From Candidatus Hydrogenedentota bacterium (GTDB taxonomy: Bacteria; Hydrogenedentota; Hydrogenedentia; Hydrogenedentales; SLHB01): a stretch of 55,281 nt of DNA. The stretch spans positions 1 to 55,281 of the forward strand of contig JAIBAQ010000018.1 of the NCBI GenBank assembly GCA_019695095.1, in the 5' to 3' direction. The notes below the pieces were generated by a model that saw nothing but the letters and a program-made list of their open reading frames with translations, was not told the DNA's origin and searched no databases. The position numbers and the translations under genes are program-made. This document shows, in pieces, positions 34,409 through 43,226 of the stretch (position 1 is the stretch's first letter; each line of letters starts with the position of its first letter).

Positions 34409-35881
34409 ATGATGTCCTTGAGGATAAACCTCGCTACAGTGGGCAGCAATCCACGCACCAGCCGCGCCGTAATCGGCGCAACGACCGCATTCTGTTCGAT
34501 TGTCTCCCTGGTGACCATTGTTGTCTGGCTTTCGAGCAACCCGACTCGCGCATTGGAGGCGCAGATCCCGGGCAAAGATGGGGCGCCGGCGCCAGGTACC
34601 GTCAAGGCTGCGAAGATCAATCTGGCGGGGGTGTTTGAGACGTTCGACGGCCAGCCTTCGCAACTGGGCGGGGCGTGGACCAACTTTCGCGGTCCGGATT
34701 CAAGCAATATCGTTCAAGACGCTCCTAAACTGGCGGAGACATGGGGCGCCGAAGGACCCAAGGTGGTTTGGAGCACTCCGGTGGGCGACGGCTATGCGGC
34801 CCCGGTCGTGCTGGATGGGCGCGTGTTCTTGATGGACTATGACGTCGAAAAGCGGATGGACGCGATTCGGTGCTTTTCGTTGGACGACGGACGGGAGATT
34901 TGGCGGCGTTCGTACGGAATCAATATTAAGCGCAATCACGGCATGTCGCGAACAATTCCAGCCGTGACCAAAGACTATCTCGTTGTTATGGGGCCGAAAT
35001 GTCAGGTTGTCTGTTTGGACACGGCGACGGGCGATTTTCGGTGGGGGATCGATCTTCAGCAGGATTACGGGACCACCGAGCCGTTGTGGTATACGGGGCA
35101 GTGTCCGATTATCGAAGACAACAAGGTGATCCTGGCTCCGTGCGGGAAGGACGTATTGATGATGGCCGTGGATTGTGCCACGGGCGAGGTGGTGTGGAAG
35201 ACGCCGAATCCGCACGGATGGAACATGTCGCATTCGTCAATCGTGCCGATGACGTTGCTGGGTGAGAAGATGTACGTGTACGGCGCGTTAGGCGGCATGG
35301 CTGGAGTATCGGGTGCGCCAGACAAGGCAGGCAAGCTGCTTTGGGAGATTCCGTGGGACGCGAAGGTCGTTGCCCCGTCCCCCGTGAAGGTGGGAGAAGA
35401 CGAGATCTTCGCGACGGCAGGATACGGACGCGGAAGCCGGTTGCTGAAATTGGCGAAGACCGGCGACACGATGAGCGTGAACGTGGTCTACGACAAGCCG
35501 CCAGACCAAGTGCTCTCGTGCGAGCAGCAGACCCCCATCTTTCTCAACGGACTTCTGTACGGCATCATGCCGAAAGACGCGGGTGCGTTGAAGGGGCAGT
35601 TTGTATGCTACAAGCCGGACGGCACGCTGGTCTGGTCGAGCGGGCAGGACAATCGCTTCGGGTTAGGCCCGTTTATGGTTGCCGACAATAAGTTCTTCAT
35701 TTTGGGAGACGACGGCGAACTGACAATGGCCGACGCAACGAAGCAGGAGTATGTGCAACTGGCGCAGGCTCCAGTGCTGAAGGGACACGACGCATGGGGC
35801 CCGCTTGCATTGGCGGGATCCCGGTTGTTGTTGCGTGATATGAACACATTGGCCTGCGTCGAGTTGGGTGCAGCCTCGTAA
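34409..35881 (+). CDS. exported PQQ-like beta-propeller protein 1
   Basis: A 490-residue protein with an N-terminal hydrophobic segment (FCSIVSLVTIVVWLSSN) as signal or anchor and an eight-bladed-type propeller. Signature pieces are WTNFRGPDSSNIV, KVVWSTPVGDGYAAPVVLDGRVFLMD, VVCLDTATGDFRWG, AVDCATGEVVWKTP and CYKPDGTLVWSSG. These PQQ-like proteins of the PVC/Hydrogenedentes type usually have no PQQ; I see no quinoprotein Cys-Cys ring or Ca site. First gene of the eight-gene redox operon; the next start is 18 bases after its stop. Confidence 0.85.
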   Translation: MMSLRINLATVGSNPRTSRAVIGATTAFCSIVSLVTIVVWLSSNPTRALEAQIPGKDGAPAPGTVKAAKINLAGVFETFDGQPSQLGGAWTNFRGPDSSNIVQDAPKLAETWGAEGPKVVWSTPVGDGYAAPVVLDGRVFLMDYDVEKRMDAIRCFSLDDGREIWRRSYGINIKRNHGMSRTIPAVTKDYLVVMGPKCQVVCLDTATGDFRWGIDLQQDYGTTEPLWYTGQCPIIEDNKVILAPCGKDVLMMAVDCATGEVVWKTPNPHGWNMSHSSIVPMTLLGEKMYVYGALGGMAGVSGAPDKAGKLLWEIPWDAKVVAPSPVKVGEDEIFATAGYGRGSRLLKLAKTGDTMSVNVVYDKPPDQVLSCEQQTPIFLNGLLYGIMPKDAGALKGQFVCYKPDGTLVWSSGQDNRFGLGPFMVADNKFFILGDDGELTMADATKQEYVQLAQAPVLKGHDAWGPLALAGSRLLLRDMNTLACVELGAAS

Positions 35882-35899
35882 GAGAAGACTGAGCGCGAG

Positions 35900-36913
35900 A
35901 TGAAAGAACCGGTTCGACAACTGAAACACACGTGGATAGCGGCGGTCGCCATACCGGCGATTGGGGTGGCGTACTTTGTGCTGCTCGGAACGAGTGATTT
36001 TCCGGAGCCCGGCGCGAACACGGTGTACGACATCCAGGAGTTCGAAGACCTCGACAAAATCGAGACCAACTACGACGAGAAGACACCGATCGTTCCTAAT
36101 GTGGAAAATCCGCGCGCGCTAGCGGTTGCGCAGGACAAGTTGTACGTCGGGGCGCAAGACGCAGTGCTTGTGTTTGATGGAAATGATGCCGAGATTGCCC
36201 GCTACGCACTTCCGGGAACGCCGAATTGCATTGCGGTGGCTCCGGACGGCGTTGTATACGCCGGCATCCGCAACAAGGTGCATGTATTGGATGCGAGTGG
36301 CGCTGCGAAGGCGGAGTGGGCGAAAGACTTTGCCGATCGGAGTTATATCACGTCGATAGCGGTTCACGGCGAGGACGTGTACGTCGCCGACGCTGGCAAG
36401 CGAGTGGTTTACCGGTTCAATCGCGAAGGTGTCGTTCAAGCGCGAATCGGAGAGAAGGATCCTGCACGGGACATTCCCGGGCTCGAAGTGCCGAGTCCGT
36501 ATCTTGACCTGGCAATCAATCCAGACGGTGACGTGTGGGTGGTGAATCCAGGCAAGCTCGGCCTGGAGCAGTATCGAAAGGACGGCAGCCTGGTAACGTC
36601 GTGGTACCGGCCTTCATTGAAACTGGAGGGGTTTCCGGGCTGCTGCAATCCGACGCATATTGCCTTCGACGGCAAGGGAGAGTTGTACACCTGCGAGAAG
36701 GGTTTGGTTCGCGTGAAATCGTTCGAGGTCACGTCAGGCGCGTTTGAAGGGCTGGTTGCGGGTTCCAAGTTGTTTCCACAGGAACAATCGCTCCGGGACC
36801 TCGTTGTCGATACGAAGAATCGTCTGCTTGTGTTGGATGGCCAACGGAAGGCGATTCGGGTGTTTGCACTCAAGGAGACTGCACATGTTCCCGCAACACA
36901 TCAGCCGACATGA
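35900..36913 (+). CDS. membrane-anchored NHL/six-bladed beta-propeller protein
   Basis: A 337-residue protein: an uncleaved N-terminal helix (WIAAVAIPAIGVAYFVLLG, 12-30), then NHL-like repeats each with a (V/I)AVxxxxVYVAD-type strand: RALAVAQDKLYVGAQD, CIAVAPDGVVYAGIRN, SIAVHGEDVYVADAGKRVVYRF, DLAINPDGDVWVVNPG, HIAFDGKGELYTCEKGLVRV, DLVVDTKNRLLVLDGQR. It has a CC pair in GFPGCCNPTH. It probably offers a docking surface on the periplasmic side. Its last 29 bases overlap the start of the next small gene. Confidence 0.82.
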   Translation: MKEPVRQLKHTWIAAVAIPAIGVAYFVLLGTSDFPEPGANTVYDIQEFEDLDKIETNYDEKTPIVPNVENPRALAVAQDKLYVGAQDAVLVFDGNDAEIARYALPGTPNCIAVAPDGVVYAGIRNKVHVLDASGAAKAEWAKDFADRSYITSIAVHGEDVYVADAGKRVVYRFNREGVVQARIGEKDPARDIPGLEVPSPYLDLAINPDGDVWVVNPGKLGLEQYRKDGSLVTSWYRPSLKLEGFPGCCNPTHIAFDGKGELYTCEKGLVRVKSFEVTSGAFEGLVAGSKLFPQEQSLRDLVVDTKNRLLVLDGQRKAIRVFALKETAHVPATHQPT

Positions 36914-37088
36914 TTTTCTGCAGGCCCTCGGAAGAGGGGGAATGCTGGCGGGTATTCTGGGCGTGGCGATAGCCGCGCTTCACGGCAAGAAGACCGTGAG
37001 CGAATGCATCAGCGAGAACCATTGCGCTTCGTGCTGGGCATATGACGGGTGCGCGCTGCCTGAAAAGAAGGAGACGACGAATGAGTGA
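36885..37088 (+). CDS. small Cys4 protein with a Tat-like leader
   Basis: A 67-residue protein starting at an ATG with AAGGAG 8 bases upstream. It has ISRHDFLQALGRGGMLAGILGVAIAAL, a Tat-like motif with RH in place of RR, then C41-x5-C47-x2-C50-x5-C56 in a charged tail. The four Cys could hold a zinc or an Fe-S cluster. I know no family. It overlaps the genes on both sides (29 and 8 bp), so it is translated with them and is likely a subunit or chaperone of the complex. Confidence 0.65.
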   Translation: MFPQHISRHDFLQALGRGGMLAGILGVAIAALHGKKTVSECISENHCASCWAYDGCALPEKKETTNE

Positions 37089-37701
37089 AGGACACGGAAT
37101 CGATCGGCGCGACTTCATGCGAGGCGCCGCAGCCGCTGCATTCGTCGGTGGAGCCTACGCGGCCGTTGGCGACAAGGGCGAGGAAATGGTCTGGCAGTTA
37201 GACCCGAACAAGTGTACGCAGTGCGGCCGCTGTTCCACGCACTGCGTGCTGAATCCCTCTGCCGTGAAGTGCATGAATCAGTTCAACATTTGCGGATATT
37301 GCGACCTTTGCTTTGGATATCTGCAGCCGGGGTCGAGAGGCCGCGACACGGGGGCGGAGAACGAGCTGTGCCCGACCGCGGCCATCAAGCGGACCTACAT
37401 CGAAGACCCGTACTACGAATACGTAATTGAAGAAGAGAAGTGCATTGGATGCGCGAAGTGCGTGAAGGCGTGTCTGGTCTTTGGCAATGCCTCGTTCTAC
37501 CTGCAAATCCGCCAGGACATCTGCATCAACTGCAATGAGTGTTCGATAGCAAAGGCCTGTCCGTCCGATTCGTTCAAGCGCGTGCCGAAGTTACAGCCGT
37601 ACATCTATCTGACGGGCGACGTAAGCACGACAAAGTCGCAGCCGTCGTCCGACCCCAATCCACCGCAAACTACACTGGGTCCGCGTAGTGAAAACAGTTA
37701 G
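37081..37701 (+). CDS. Tat-exported polyferredoxin (about three 4Fe-4S sites)
   Basis: A 206-residue protein with the Tat motif DRRDFMRGAAAAAFVGGAYAA, then cysteine groups: CTQCGRCSTHC, CMNQFNICGYCDLCFG with ELCPTAAI, CIGCAKCVKAC and CINCNECSIAKACPSDSF. Each resembles CxxCxxCxxxC(P) cluster binding. It would shuttle electrons at the outer face of the membrane and fits the NapH-like membrane protein encoded next (14-bp overlap), as NapG pairs with NapH in other bacteria. The start at ATG 37081 follows AAGGAG. Confidence 0.85.
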   Translation: MSEGHGIDRRDFMRGAAAAAFVGGAYAAVGDKGEEMVWQLDPNKCTQCGRCSTHCVLNPSAVKCMNQFNICGYCDLCFGYLQPGSRGRDTGAENELCPTAAIKRTYIEDPYYEYVIEEEKCIGCAKCVKACLVFGNASFYLQIRQDICINCNECSIAKACPSDSFKRVPKLQPYIYLTGDVSTTKSQPSSDPNPPQTTLGPRSENS

Positions 37702-38962
37702 GTCATTATTGGTCGTAGGACTGTTTCTTCTGCCCGCGATGCTGAGCGTCGCGGCAGAGATGCGCTTTCCGCCGCCGGACTTTCAGACGGACTACAAGAT
37801 CCCCGATCTGAACTCGCCGGCTCCGGTGAGCAGCAACGGGACCCGGGACGCGATCATATTATTCATCGCGTTGTCGGTGACAACGTGGATGGTGTTCAAA
37901 GCGCGGTCACGGCGGGGCCTGTTCATTATCAGTATCTTCTCGCTGGCCTATTTCGGTTTTTATCGCACGGGGTGTATCTGCCCCGTGGGGTCCACGCAAA
38001 ACGTGATGGCTGCCGTGTTTTTGCCCGACGTGGGTGTATCGGTTGCGGTGCTTTCGTTCTTCGTGATGCCGCTGCTGTTCTCGTTATTCTTTGGCCGGGT
38101 GTTTTGCGCGTCGGTGTGTCCGCTGGGAGCAATTCAAGAGTTGGTGGCGATAGCACCGATACGTATTTCACCTGCGCTGGACCGCACGCTGGGCTTGGGT
38201 CGGTACGTCTACTTGGGTCTCGCTGTGCTGGGCGTTGCCACCGGTTCGGGGTTCTTCATCTGCCGTTGGGATCCGTTTGTCGGGATCTACCGAATGGGGC
38301 ATAGCTTTGGGATGCTCCTCGCGGGTGGCGCGATTCTGACGTTGGGGATTTTTGTGGCTCGGCCGTATTGCCGGTTCTTGTGTCCCTACGGGATCATGCT
38401 GGGATGGATGTCGCGCTTTTCCAAGTGGCACCTCGATATTCCGCCATCGCCGTGTGTGAAATGCAGGTTGTGCGAGAATTCGTGTCCTTACAATGCGATC
38501 AACATGCCGATCCCATCGCATCTTGTGGGCGATCCGGAAGCCGGGAAGCGGAGAATCCGCAGACTGGTGTATGTTTCGCCGCTGATCATTGCGGTTGGCG
38601 CGACGCTGGGATACCTTTCCTACGAGCCTCTTTCGCGGATGCATCCAAAGGTGGCGCTGAGCGAGCGTATTGCCGCCGAGAACATTGGAAAGCTGACGAC
38701 GGATACGCTGGAAACACGAACGTTTCGCGCGGGCAAGCAGACCGTCGATGAATTGAACGCACAAGCGGTACAGATTCGCGAGTACTTTAAGACCGGCGGC
38801 GCGTGGTTTGGCGGGTTTCTCGCGCTGATTATCTGTCTGAAGTTGATCGGTCTTTCCACCGCGCCGAAGCGCGACATCTATACGCCCAACAAAGAGACCT
38901 GTTTCAGTTGCGGGCGCTGTTACCCGTACTGTCCAGTTGAACCCTTACCGAAACGAAGTTGA
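37688..38962 (+). CDS. NapH/CcoG-like membrane 4Fe-4S electron-transfer protein
   Basis: A 424-residue integral membrane protein (GTG start). An N-terminal signal-like helix and about six TM helices carry the NapH-type CxxxCP pairs (GCICPVGS; FCASVCPLGA; YCRFLCPYG) and a 4Fe-4S pair CVKCRLCENSCPYN. A second TM domain follows, then CFSCGRCYPYCPVEP at the C-terminus. This arrangement passes electrons from a quinol or cytoplasmic donor through the membrane. It lies between the periplasmic ferredoxin and the second propeller. Confidence 0.87.
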   Translation: MKTVRSLLVVGLFLLPAMLSVAAEMRFPPPDFQTDYKIPDLNSPAPVSSNGTRDAIILFIALSVTTWMVFKARSRRGLFIISIFSLAYFGFYRTGCICPVGSTQNVMAAVFLPDVGVSVAVLSFFVMPLLFSLFFGRVFCASVCPLGAIQELVAIAPIRISPALDRTLGLGRYVYLGLAVLGVATGSGFFICRWDPFVGIYRMGHSFGMLLAGGAILTLGIFVARPYCRFLCPYGIMLGWMSRFSKWHLDIPPSPCVKCRLCENSCPYNAINMPIPSHLVGDPEAGKRRIRRLVYVSPLIIAVGATLGYLSYEPLSRMHPKVALSERIAAENIGKLTTDTLETRTFRAGKQTVDELNAQAVQIREYFKTGGAWFGGFLALIICLKLIGLSTAPKRDIYTPNKETCFSCGRCYPYCPVEPLPKRS

Positions 38963-38965
38963 GCC

Positions 38966-40747
38966 ATGCTGGAAAAGAAAGAATTCGAGACCAACGATTT
39001 TTTGTGGCGGTTGTCAAGTGCGGTAGCCGTAGTATCGGGGTTGTTTTCTCTGATCGTATTTCTACTGCTCATTTTCAACTACGTGCAGATTCGAAACATT
39101 GACCCGATCGACAATCTGTTGATAACGCAGATGCGCCAGGAATACGCGTCGCTTCCCGAGAAAGACGATGCGTTGGCGCAGCGCATCCGCGATCTCGACT
39201 TGTTGAATCGCAAAGCGTTCTTCACGAGCCAGCATCATCTGCGTACCGGGGCCGTTTTGCTATTCATCGGTGTTTCAATATTCATGATCTCCTTCAAGGG
39301 AGCGTTTCGCTGGAAGCGCGAGCTGCCCAAGCTGGACGAAACGCCGACTGCGGACAAGGAATTTCTCGCGTTTGCACAGTCACGGCAATTGATAACGTGG
39401 GCCGGGGTAGGGATCTTGGCGTTAGGCATGGCTTCCGCGCTGCTGACGGAAAGCCTCGTGATGAAGAACGCGAACGCTAGCGTTGCGCCAGAGGGAGGCG
39501 ATGCCGCGAAAGCGGGCGATGGAAAAGAACCTATACAAGTCGCGAAAGCGGAGATCGCGCTTCCTACGTGGGATTCGATGGAAAAGAACTGGCCGAGTTT
39601 CCGGGGACCAGGCTCGTTGGCGACAGCGCATTTCACGACGGCGCCGGTGGATTGGGACATAGCGACGGGGAGCGGGGTGCGTTGGAAAGTGGAGATACCG
39701 CTGCCTGGCGCAAATTCGCCGGTGATCTGGGAAAACAAGTTGTTTGTATCGGGTGCGGACAAGGACAAGCGGGAGATCTACTGCTTCGATATCAACGAGG
39801 GAAAGGTTCTGTGGTCGAAGACGGTTGAGGATCTGCCGGGCGGATCGCAAGCGCCGCCGAAAGTGAGCGAAGACACGGGTTACGCCGCGCCGAGCATGGT
39901 CGCTCATGGCGGACGTGTGTTCGCAATCTTCGCCGAAGGGGACTTGGTCGCGTACGACCTTGATGGGAACCGTTTATGGGGAATCAACGTCGGCGTGCCG
40001 CAGAACCACTATGGACATTCGTCGTCGTTGTTGGCGTACGACAAGTTCTTGTACGTGCAGCTCGATCAGAAGGTCGATCCGAAGCTGATGGCGCTTGATG
40101 TGGCCACCGGGAAGCAGTTGTGGATGGCGAAGCGCTCAACGATTTCGTGGGCCTCGCCGATTCTTGCACAGACGGATTTTGGCCCGCAACTTATACTGAA
40201 TTCCGAGGAGACGGTGGACGCGTATGACCCGATTACGGGCACACAGTTGTGGAGTCAGGTATGTCTGAGCGGAGAAGTCGCGCCGTCTCCGTGTTACAAG
40301 AACGGGATTGTCTTCGCGGCGAACGAATACGCGGTCGCTACTGCGATCCAACTGGAGAAGCCAGGCGACGCGATAGAACCGAAGGTGCTCTGGGAGTATG
40401 ACGAGTACTTGCCGGAAGTTGCGAGCCCCGTGGGTGATGGAGAGCGCTTTTACTTCGGCACGAGCGGAGGGACGCTGGTCTGTCTCAACGCAAAGACCGG
40501 AGAGAAACTCTGGTCAGAAGATATGTCGGACGGATTCTATTCCTCGCCGGTGTTGGTGGGCGACCGCATCTACGTAGCGGATACCGGGGGGAAGATGTAC
40601 ATCGTCAAGGCGAGTTCCACGTTTGAATTGATCGCTACGCGCGATATGGGCGAACAGGTATTTGCGACTCCCGCGTTTATGGACGGGCGCATGTACGTGC
40701 GTACACAGAAACACTTGTATTGTATAGAGCAGAAGGCCAATGCATGA
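38966..40747 (+). CDS. membrane-anchored PQQ-like beta-propeller protein 2
   Basis: A 593-residue protein with three predicted TM helices (VAVVSGLFSLIVFLLLIFNY; GAVLLFIGVSIFMISF; LITWAGVGILALGMASALL) before a PQQ-like propeller: WPSFRGPGSLATAHF, YCFDINEGKVLWSK, AYDLDGNRLWGI, ALDVATGKQLWMAKR, AYDPITGTQLWSQV, CLNAKTGEKLWSE. Between TM1 and TM2 is a charged loop of 70 residues. The gene begins 3 bases after the NapH-like gene and overlaps the Nuo fusion by 8 bp, which ties the propeller to the electron-transfer genes. Confidence 0.85.
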   Translation: MLEKKEFETNDFLWRLSSAVAVVSGLFSLIVFLLLIFNYVQIRNIDPIDNLLITQMRQEYASLPEKDDALAQRIRDLDLLNRKAFFTSQHHLRTGAVLLFIGVSIFMISFKGAFRWKRELPKLDETPTADKEFLAFAQSRQLITWAGVGILALGMASALLTESLVMKNANASVAPEGGDAAKAGDGKEPIQVAKAEIALPTWDSMEKNWPSFRGPGSLATAHFTTAPVDWDIATGSGVRWKVEIPLPGANSPVIWENKLFVSGADKDKREIYCFDINEGKVLWSKTVEDLPGGSQAPPKVSEDTGYAAPSMVAHGGRVFAIFAEGDLVAYDLDGNRLWGINVGVPQNHYGHSSSLLAYDKFLYVQLDQKVDPKLMALDVATGKQLWMAKRSTISWASPILAQTDFGPQLILNSEETVDAYDPITGTQLWSQVCLSGEVAPSPCYKNGIVFAANEYAVATAIQLEKPGDAIEPKVLWEYDEYLPEVASPVGDGERFYFGTSGGTLVCLNAKTGEKLWSEDMSDGFYSSPVLVGDRIYVADTGGKMYIVKASSTFELIATRDMGEQVFATPAFMDGRMYVRTQKHLYCIEQKANA

Positions 40748-43226
40748 GACAGCCACGATAGCGGCGGACATCGAACTCGCCGAGATTGACCGGATCGTAG
40801 AGGAGAACGGACGCGGACCGGAAGCTGTGATTCCGATTCTTCAGGCGATTCAGTCGAAGTATCGCTACTTGCCGACGCCCGCGCTGATGCGCGTATGCGA
40901 ACTGACGGAGATTACACCGGCCAGTATCGAAGGCGTCGCGACGTTCTACTCGCAATTCCGCCGAGACCCGGTCGGCAAGCACGTTGTCAGCCTGTGCGAC
41001 GGAACCGCGTGTCACGTCAAGGGCGCGGAAGACGTGCACGAAGCGATGAATCTTGAGCTGGGCATGGAGAAGGGGAAGGACACCGACCCGGACGGAAGAT
41101 ACACAATTCGCAAGGTCGCGTGCCTGGGATGCTGCTCGCTTGCGCCCGCGATGCAGATCGACGGGGTAACGTATGCCCATGTGAGTTCGGAGACGATTCC
41201 CAGTGTCCTGCTCGATTTCGAGAAGAGGCAGGCGGAAGAGTCGCGCCAGAACGGCGAAAAGAAGCGCGAGGTTAAAGAGACCGGAGCGGAGATCCGGATC
41301 GGTTTGGACTCCTGCTGCGTGGCGAGCGGAACCGATCGCATCGAGTTGGCCATTCAGCGCGCGCTGGCAGAAATCGAATCGGACGTACCGATTAAGCACG
41401 TGAGCTGTGTGCATATGTGCCATTCGGTGCCTGTTATCGAAGTAATCGAGCCGAACAAGAAGCCGACACTGTACACGAAGGTTAAAGAAGAAGATGTGTC
41501 CGCGATTGTCGCGCGGCACTTCAAGCCGCGCAATCCCTTCCGTTGGGTGCAATCATCATTACTGCGATGGACAGAGCACCTGTACGGCGGCGTGGACGAC
41601 GGTGAAATACTCGAACGTCACGAAGGTGAAATTCGGGAAGACGTGGTCTCCACTTTCTTGGGTGGACAGTATCACATTGCGACGGAACACCGAGGAGATC
41701 TAAATCCTGGCGATCTGGGTGAGTACTTGCGCCGGGGCGGGTTTATGGCGGTGGAGAAGTGTCTGTTCGGAAAAGCGAACGGACGTGCTTTGATGACGTT
41801 CCATCGCGGGAACGGTCATGGCGAGCCTCCATCCGGAACTCCGTGGACCCAGCAGCAGATCATCGATGAGATTACGGCAAGTGGTTTGCGCGGTCGCGGC
41901 GGAGCAGGTTTCCCCACGGGCAAAAAGCTTCAGTTTGTGCATGACGCTCCGGGCGACAAGAAGTACATCATCTGCAACGGGGACGAAGGCGATCCTGGCG
42001 CGTTCATGGACCGGATGATTTTGGAGTCGTACTCCTACCGAGTGCTTGAAGGGATGATCATTGCGTCGCTTGCCGTGGGCGCAGATGAAGGGTATCTGTA
42101 CATTCGCGCCGAGTATCCACTGGCGACGAAACGCATGCGCAGTTCCATTCTCGAATGCGAGGCAGCGGGGCTGTTGGGAGACAACATCCTGGGAAGCGGG
42201 AAGTCACTCCGGCTGCATGTGAAGGAAGGCGCCGGCGCGTTCGTCTGCGGAGAAGAGACGGCGCTGATCGCGTCGCTGGAAGGCAAGCGGGGAATGCCGA
42301 CGATACGGCCGCCGTATCCGGCGCAGTGCGGGCTGCACGGGTGTCCCACGCTAATCAACAACACCGAAACGCTTTCGATGATCCCGTGGATTGTTCGCAA
42401 TGGAGCGTCGAAGTTTGCCGCGTTGGGCACCGAACGCAGCAAGGGGACCAAAGTCTTCTCGCTGGCGGGCAAGATCCGGCATGGCGGACTAATCGAAGTG
42501 CCAATGGGGATCACCATCAATGAGATCGTGAACGGCATTGGCGGTGGAATTGCCAACGGACGGAAGTTTAAGGCAATCCTCGTGGGCGGGCCTTCGGGCG
42601 GTTGCATCCCCGCATCGATGGGCGATACGCCCGTAGACTACGAGGCCCTGTCGCAAGCGGGAGCTATGATGGGGTCCGGAGGCATGGTCGTCTTGGACGA
42701 CTCGGACTGTATCGTCGAAATGTGCCGTTACTTCCTGTCGTTCACGCAACATGAGTCGTGCGGGAAGTGTTCGCCGTGCCGCATTGGAACGATGCGACTG
42801 AAAGAGATGCTCACGCGCCTGACCATGGGAAAGGGACAGGCCAGCGATTTGGACTTGTTGGAGCAGTTGAGTCGCGTGGTGAAGGACCAGAGCCTGTGCG
42901 GTCTCGGCAAGACGGCTCCAAATCCGGTGCTTACCGCATTGAAGTATTTCAAGGAAGAGTTCGAGGCGCACGTGAAGGGGTACTGCCCCGCGGGCAAGTG
43001 CAAAGCCCTGATTGACTACTGGGTCGAGGACAACTGCATTGGGTGCACGAAGTGTGCGCAGGTGTGTCCGGTCGACTGCATCGATACAGCGCCGTTCAAA
43101 ATGCACTTCATTCAATTGGATACGTGTACGCGATGCGACGCGTGCCTGGTTGCGTGCCCGGTGGACGCGATCAAGGCGGGTTCGCGCACGAAAGAGCAAC
43201 GGGAGAAGGCTCTGTGCCCACAATAG
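40740..43226 (+). CDS. NuoE-NuoF-ferredoxin fusion (NAD(H)-dependent diaphorase subunit)
   Basis: An 828-residue cytosolic protein with fused domains: NuoE-type 2Fe-2S thioredoxin fold (Cys86, Cys91, Cys128, Cys132), a second thioredoxin-like 2Fe-2S domain (Cys192/193, Cys223, Cys227), a NuoF FMN/NADH domain (GRGGAGFPTGKK, 385-396; CNGDEGDPGAFMDR), the NuoF 4Fe-4S site (ESCGKCSPCRIGT, about 671-683) and a C-terminal 2x4Fe-4S ferredoxin (CIGCTKCAQVCP; CTRCDACLVACP). This is the layout of HydB/HymB-type subunits of electron-bifurcating complexes with NuoE fused in front. No hydrogenase gene is nearby. It should exchange electrons between NAD(H) and the Fe-S proteins of the operon. Confidence 0.9.
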   Translation: MHETATIAADIELAEIDRIVEENGRGPEAVIPILQAIQSKYRYLPTPALMRVCELTEITPASIEGVATFYSQFRRDPVGKHVVSLCDGTACHVKGAEDVHEAMNLELGMEKGKDTDPDGRYTIRKVACLGCCSLAPAMQIDGVTYAHVSSETIPSVLLDFEKRQAEESRQNGEKKREVKETGAEIRIGLDSCCVASGTDRIELAIQRALAEIESDVPIKHVSCVHMCHSVPVIEVIEPNKKPTLYTKVKEEDVSAIVARHFKPRNPFRWVQSSLLRWTEHLYGGVDDGEILERHEGEIREDVVSTFLGGQYHIATEHRGDLNPGDLGEYLRRGGFMAVEKCLFGKANGRALMTFHRGNGHGEPPSGTPWTQQQIIDEITASGLRGRGGAGFPTGKKLQFVHDAPGDKKYIICNGDEGDPGAFMDRMILESYSYRVLEGMIIASLAVGADEGYLYIRAEYPLATKRMRSSILECEAAGLLGDNILGSGKSLRLHVKEGAGAFVCGEETALIASLEGKRGMPTIRPPYPAQCGLHGCPTLINNTETLSMIPWIVRNGASKFAALGTERSKGTKVFSLAGKIRHGGLIEVPMGITINEIVNGIGGGIANGRKFKAILVGGPSGGCIPASMGDTPVDYEALSQAGAMMGSGGMVVLDDSDCIVEMCRYFLSFTQHESCGKCSPCRIGTMRLKEMLTRLTMGKGQASDLDLLEQLSRVVKDQSLCGLGKTAPNPVLTALKYFKEEFEAHVKGYCPAGKCKALIDYWVEDNCIGCTKCAQVCPVDCIDTAPFKMHFIQLDTCTRCDACLVACPVDAIKAGSRTKEQREKALCPQ

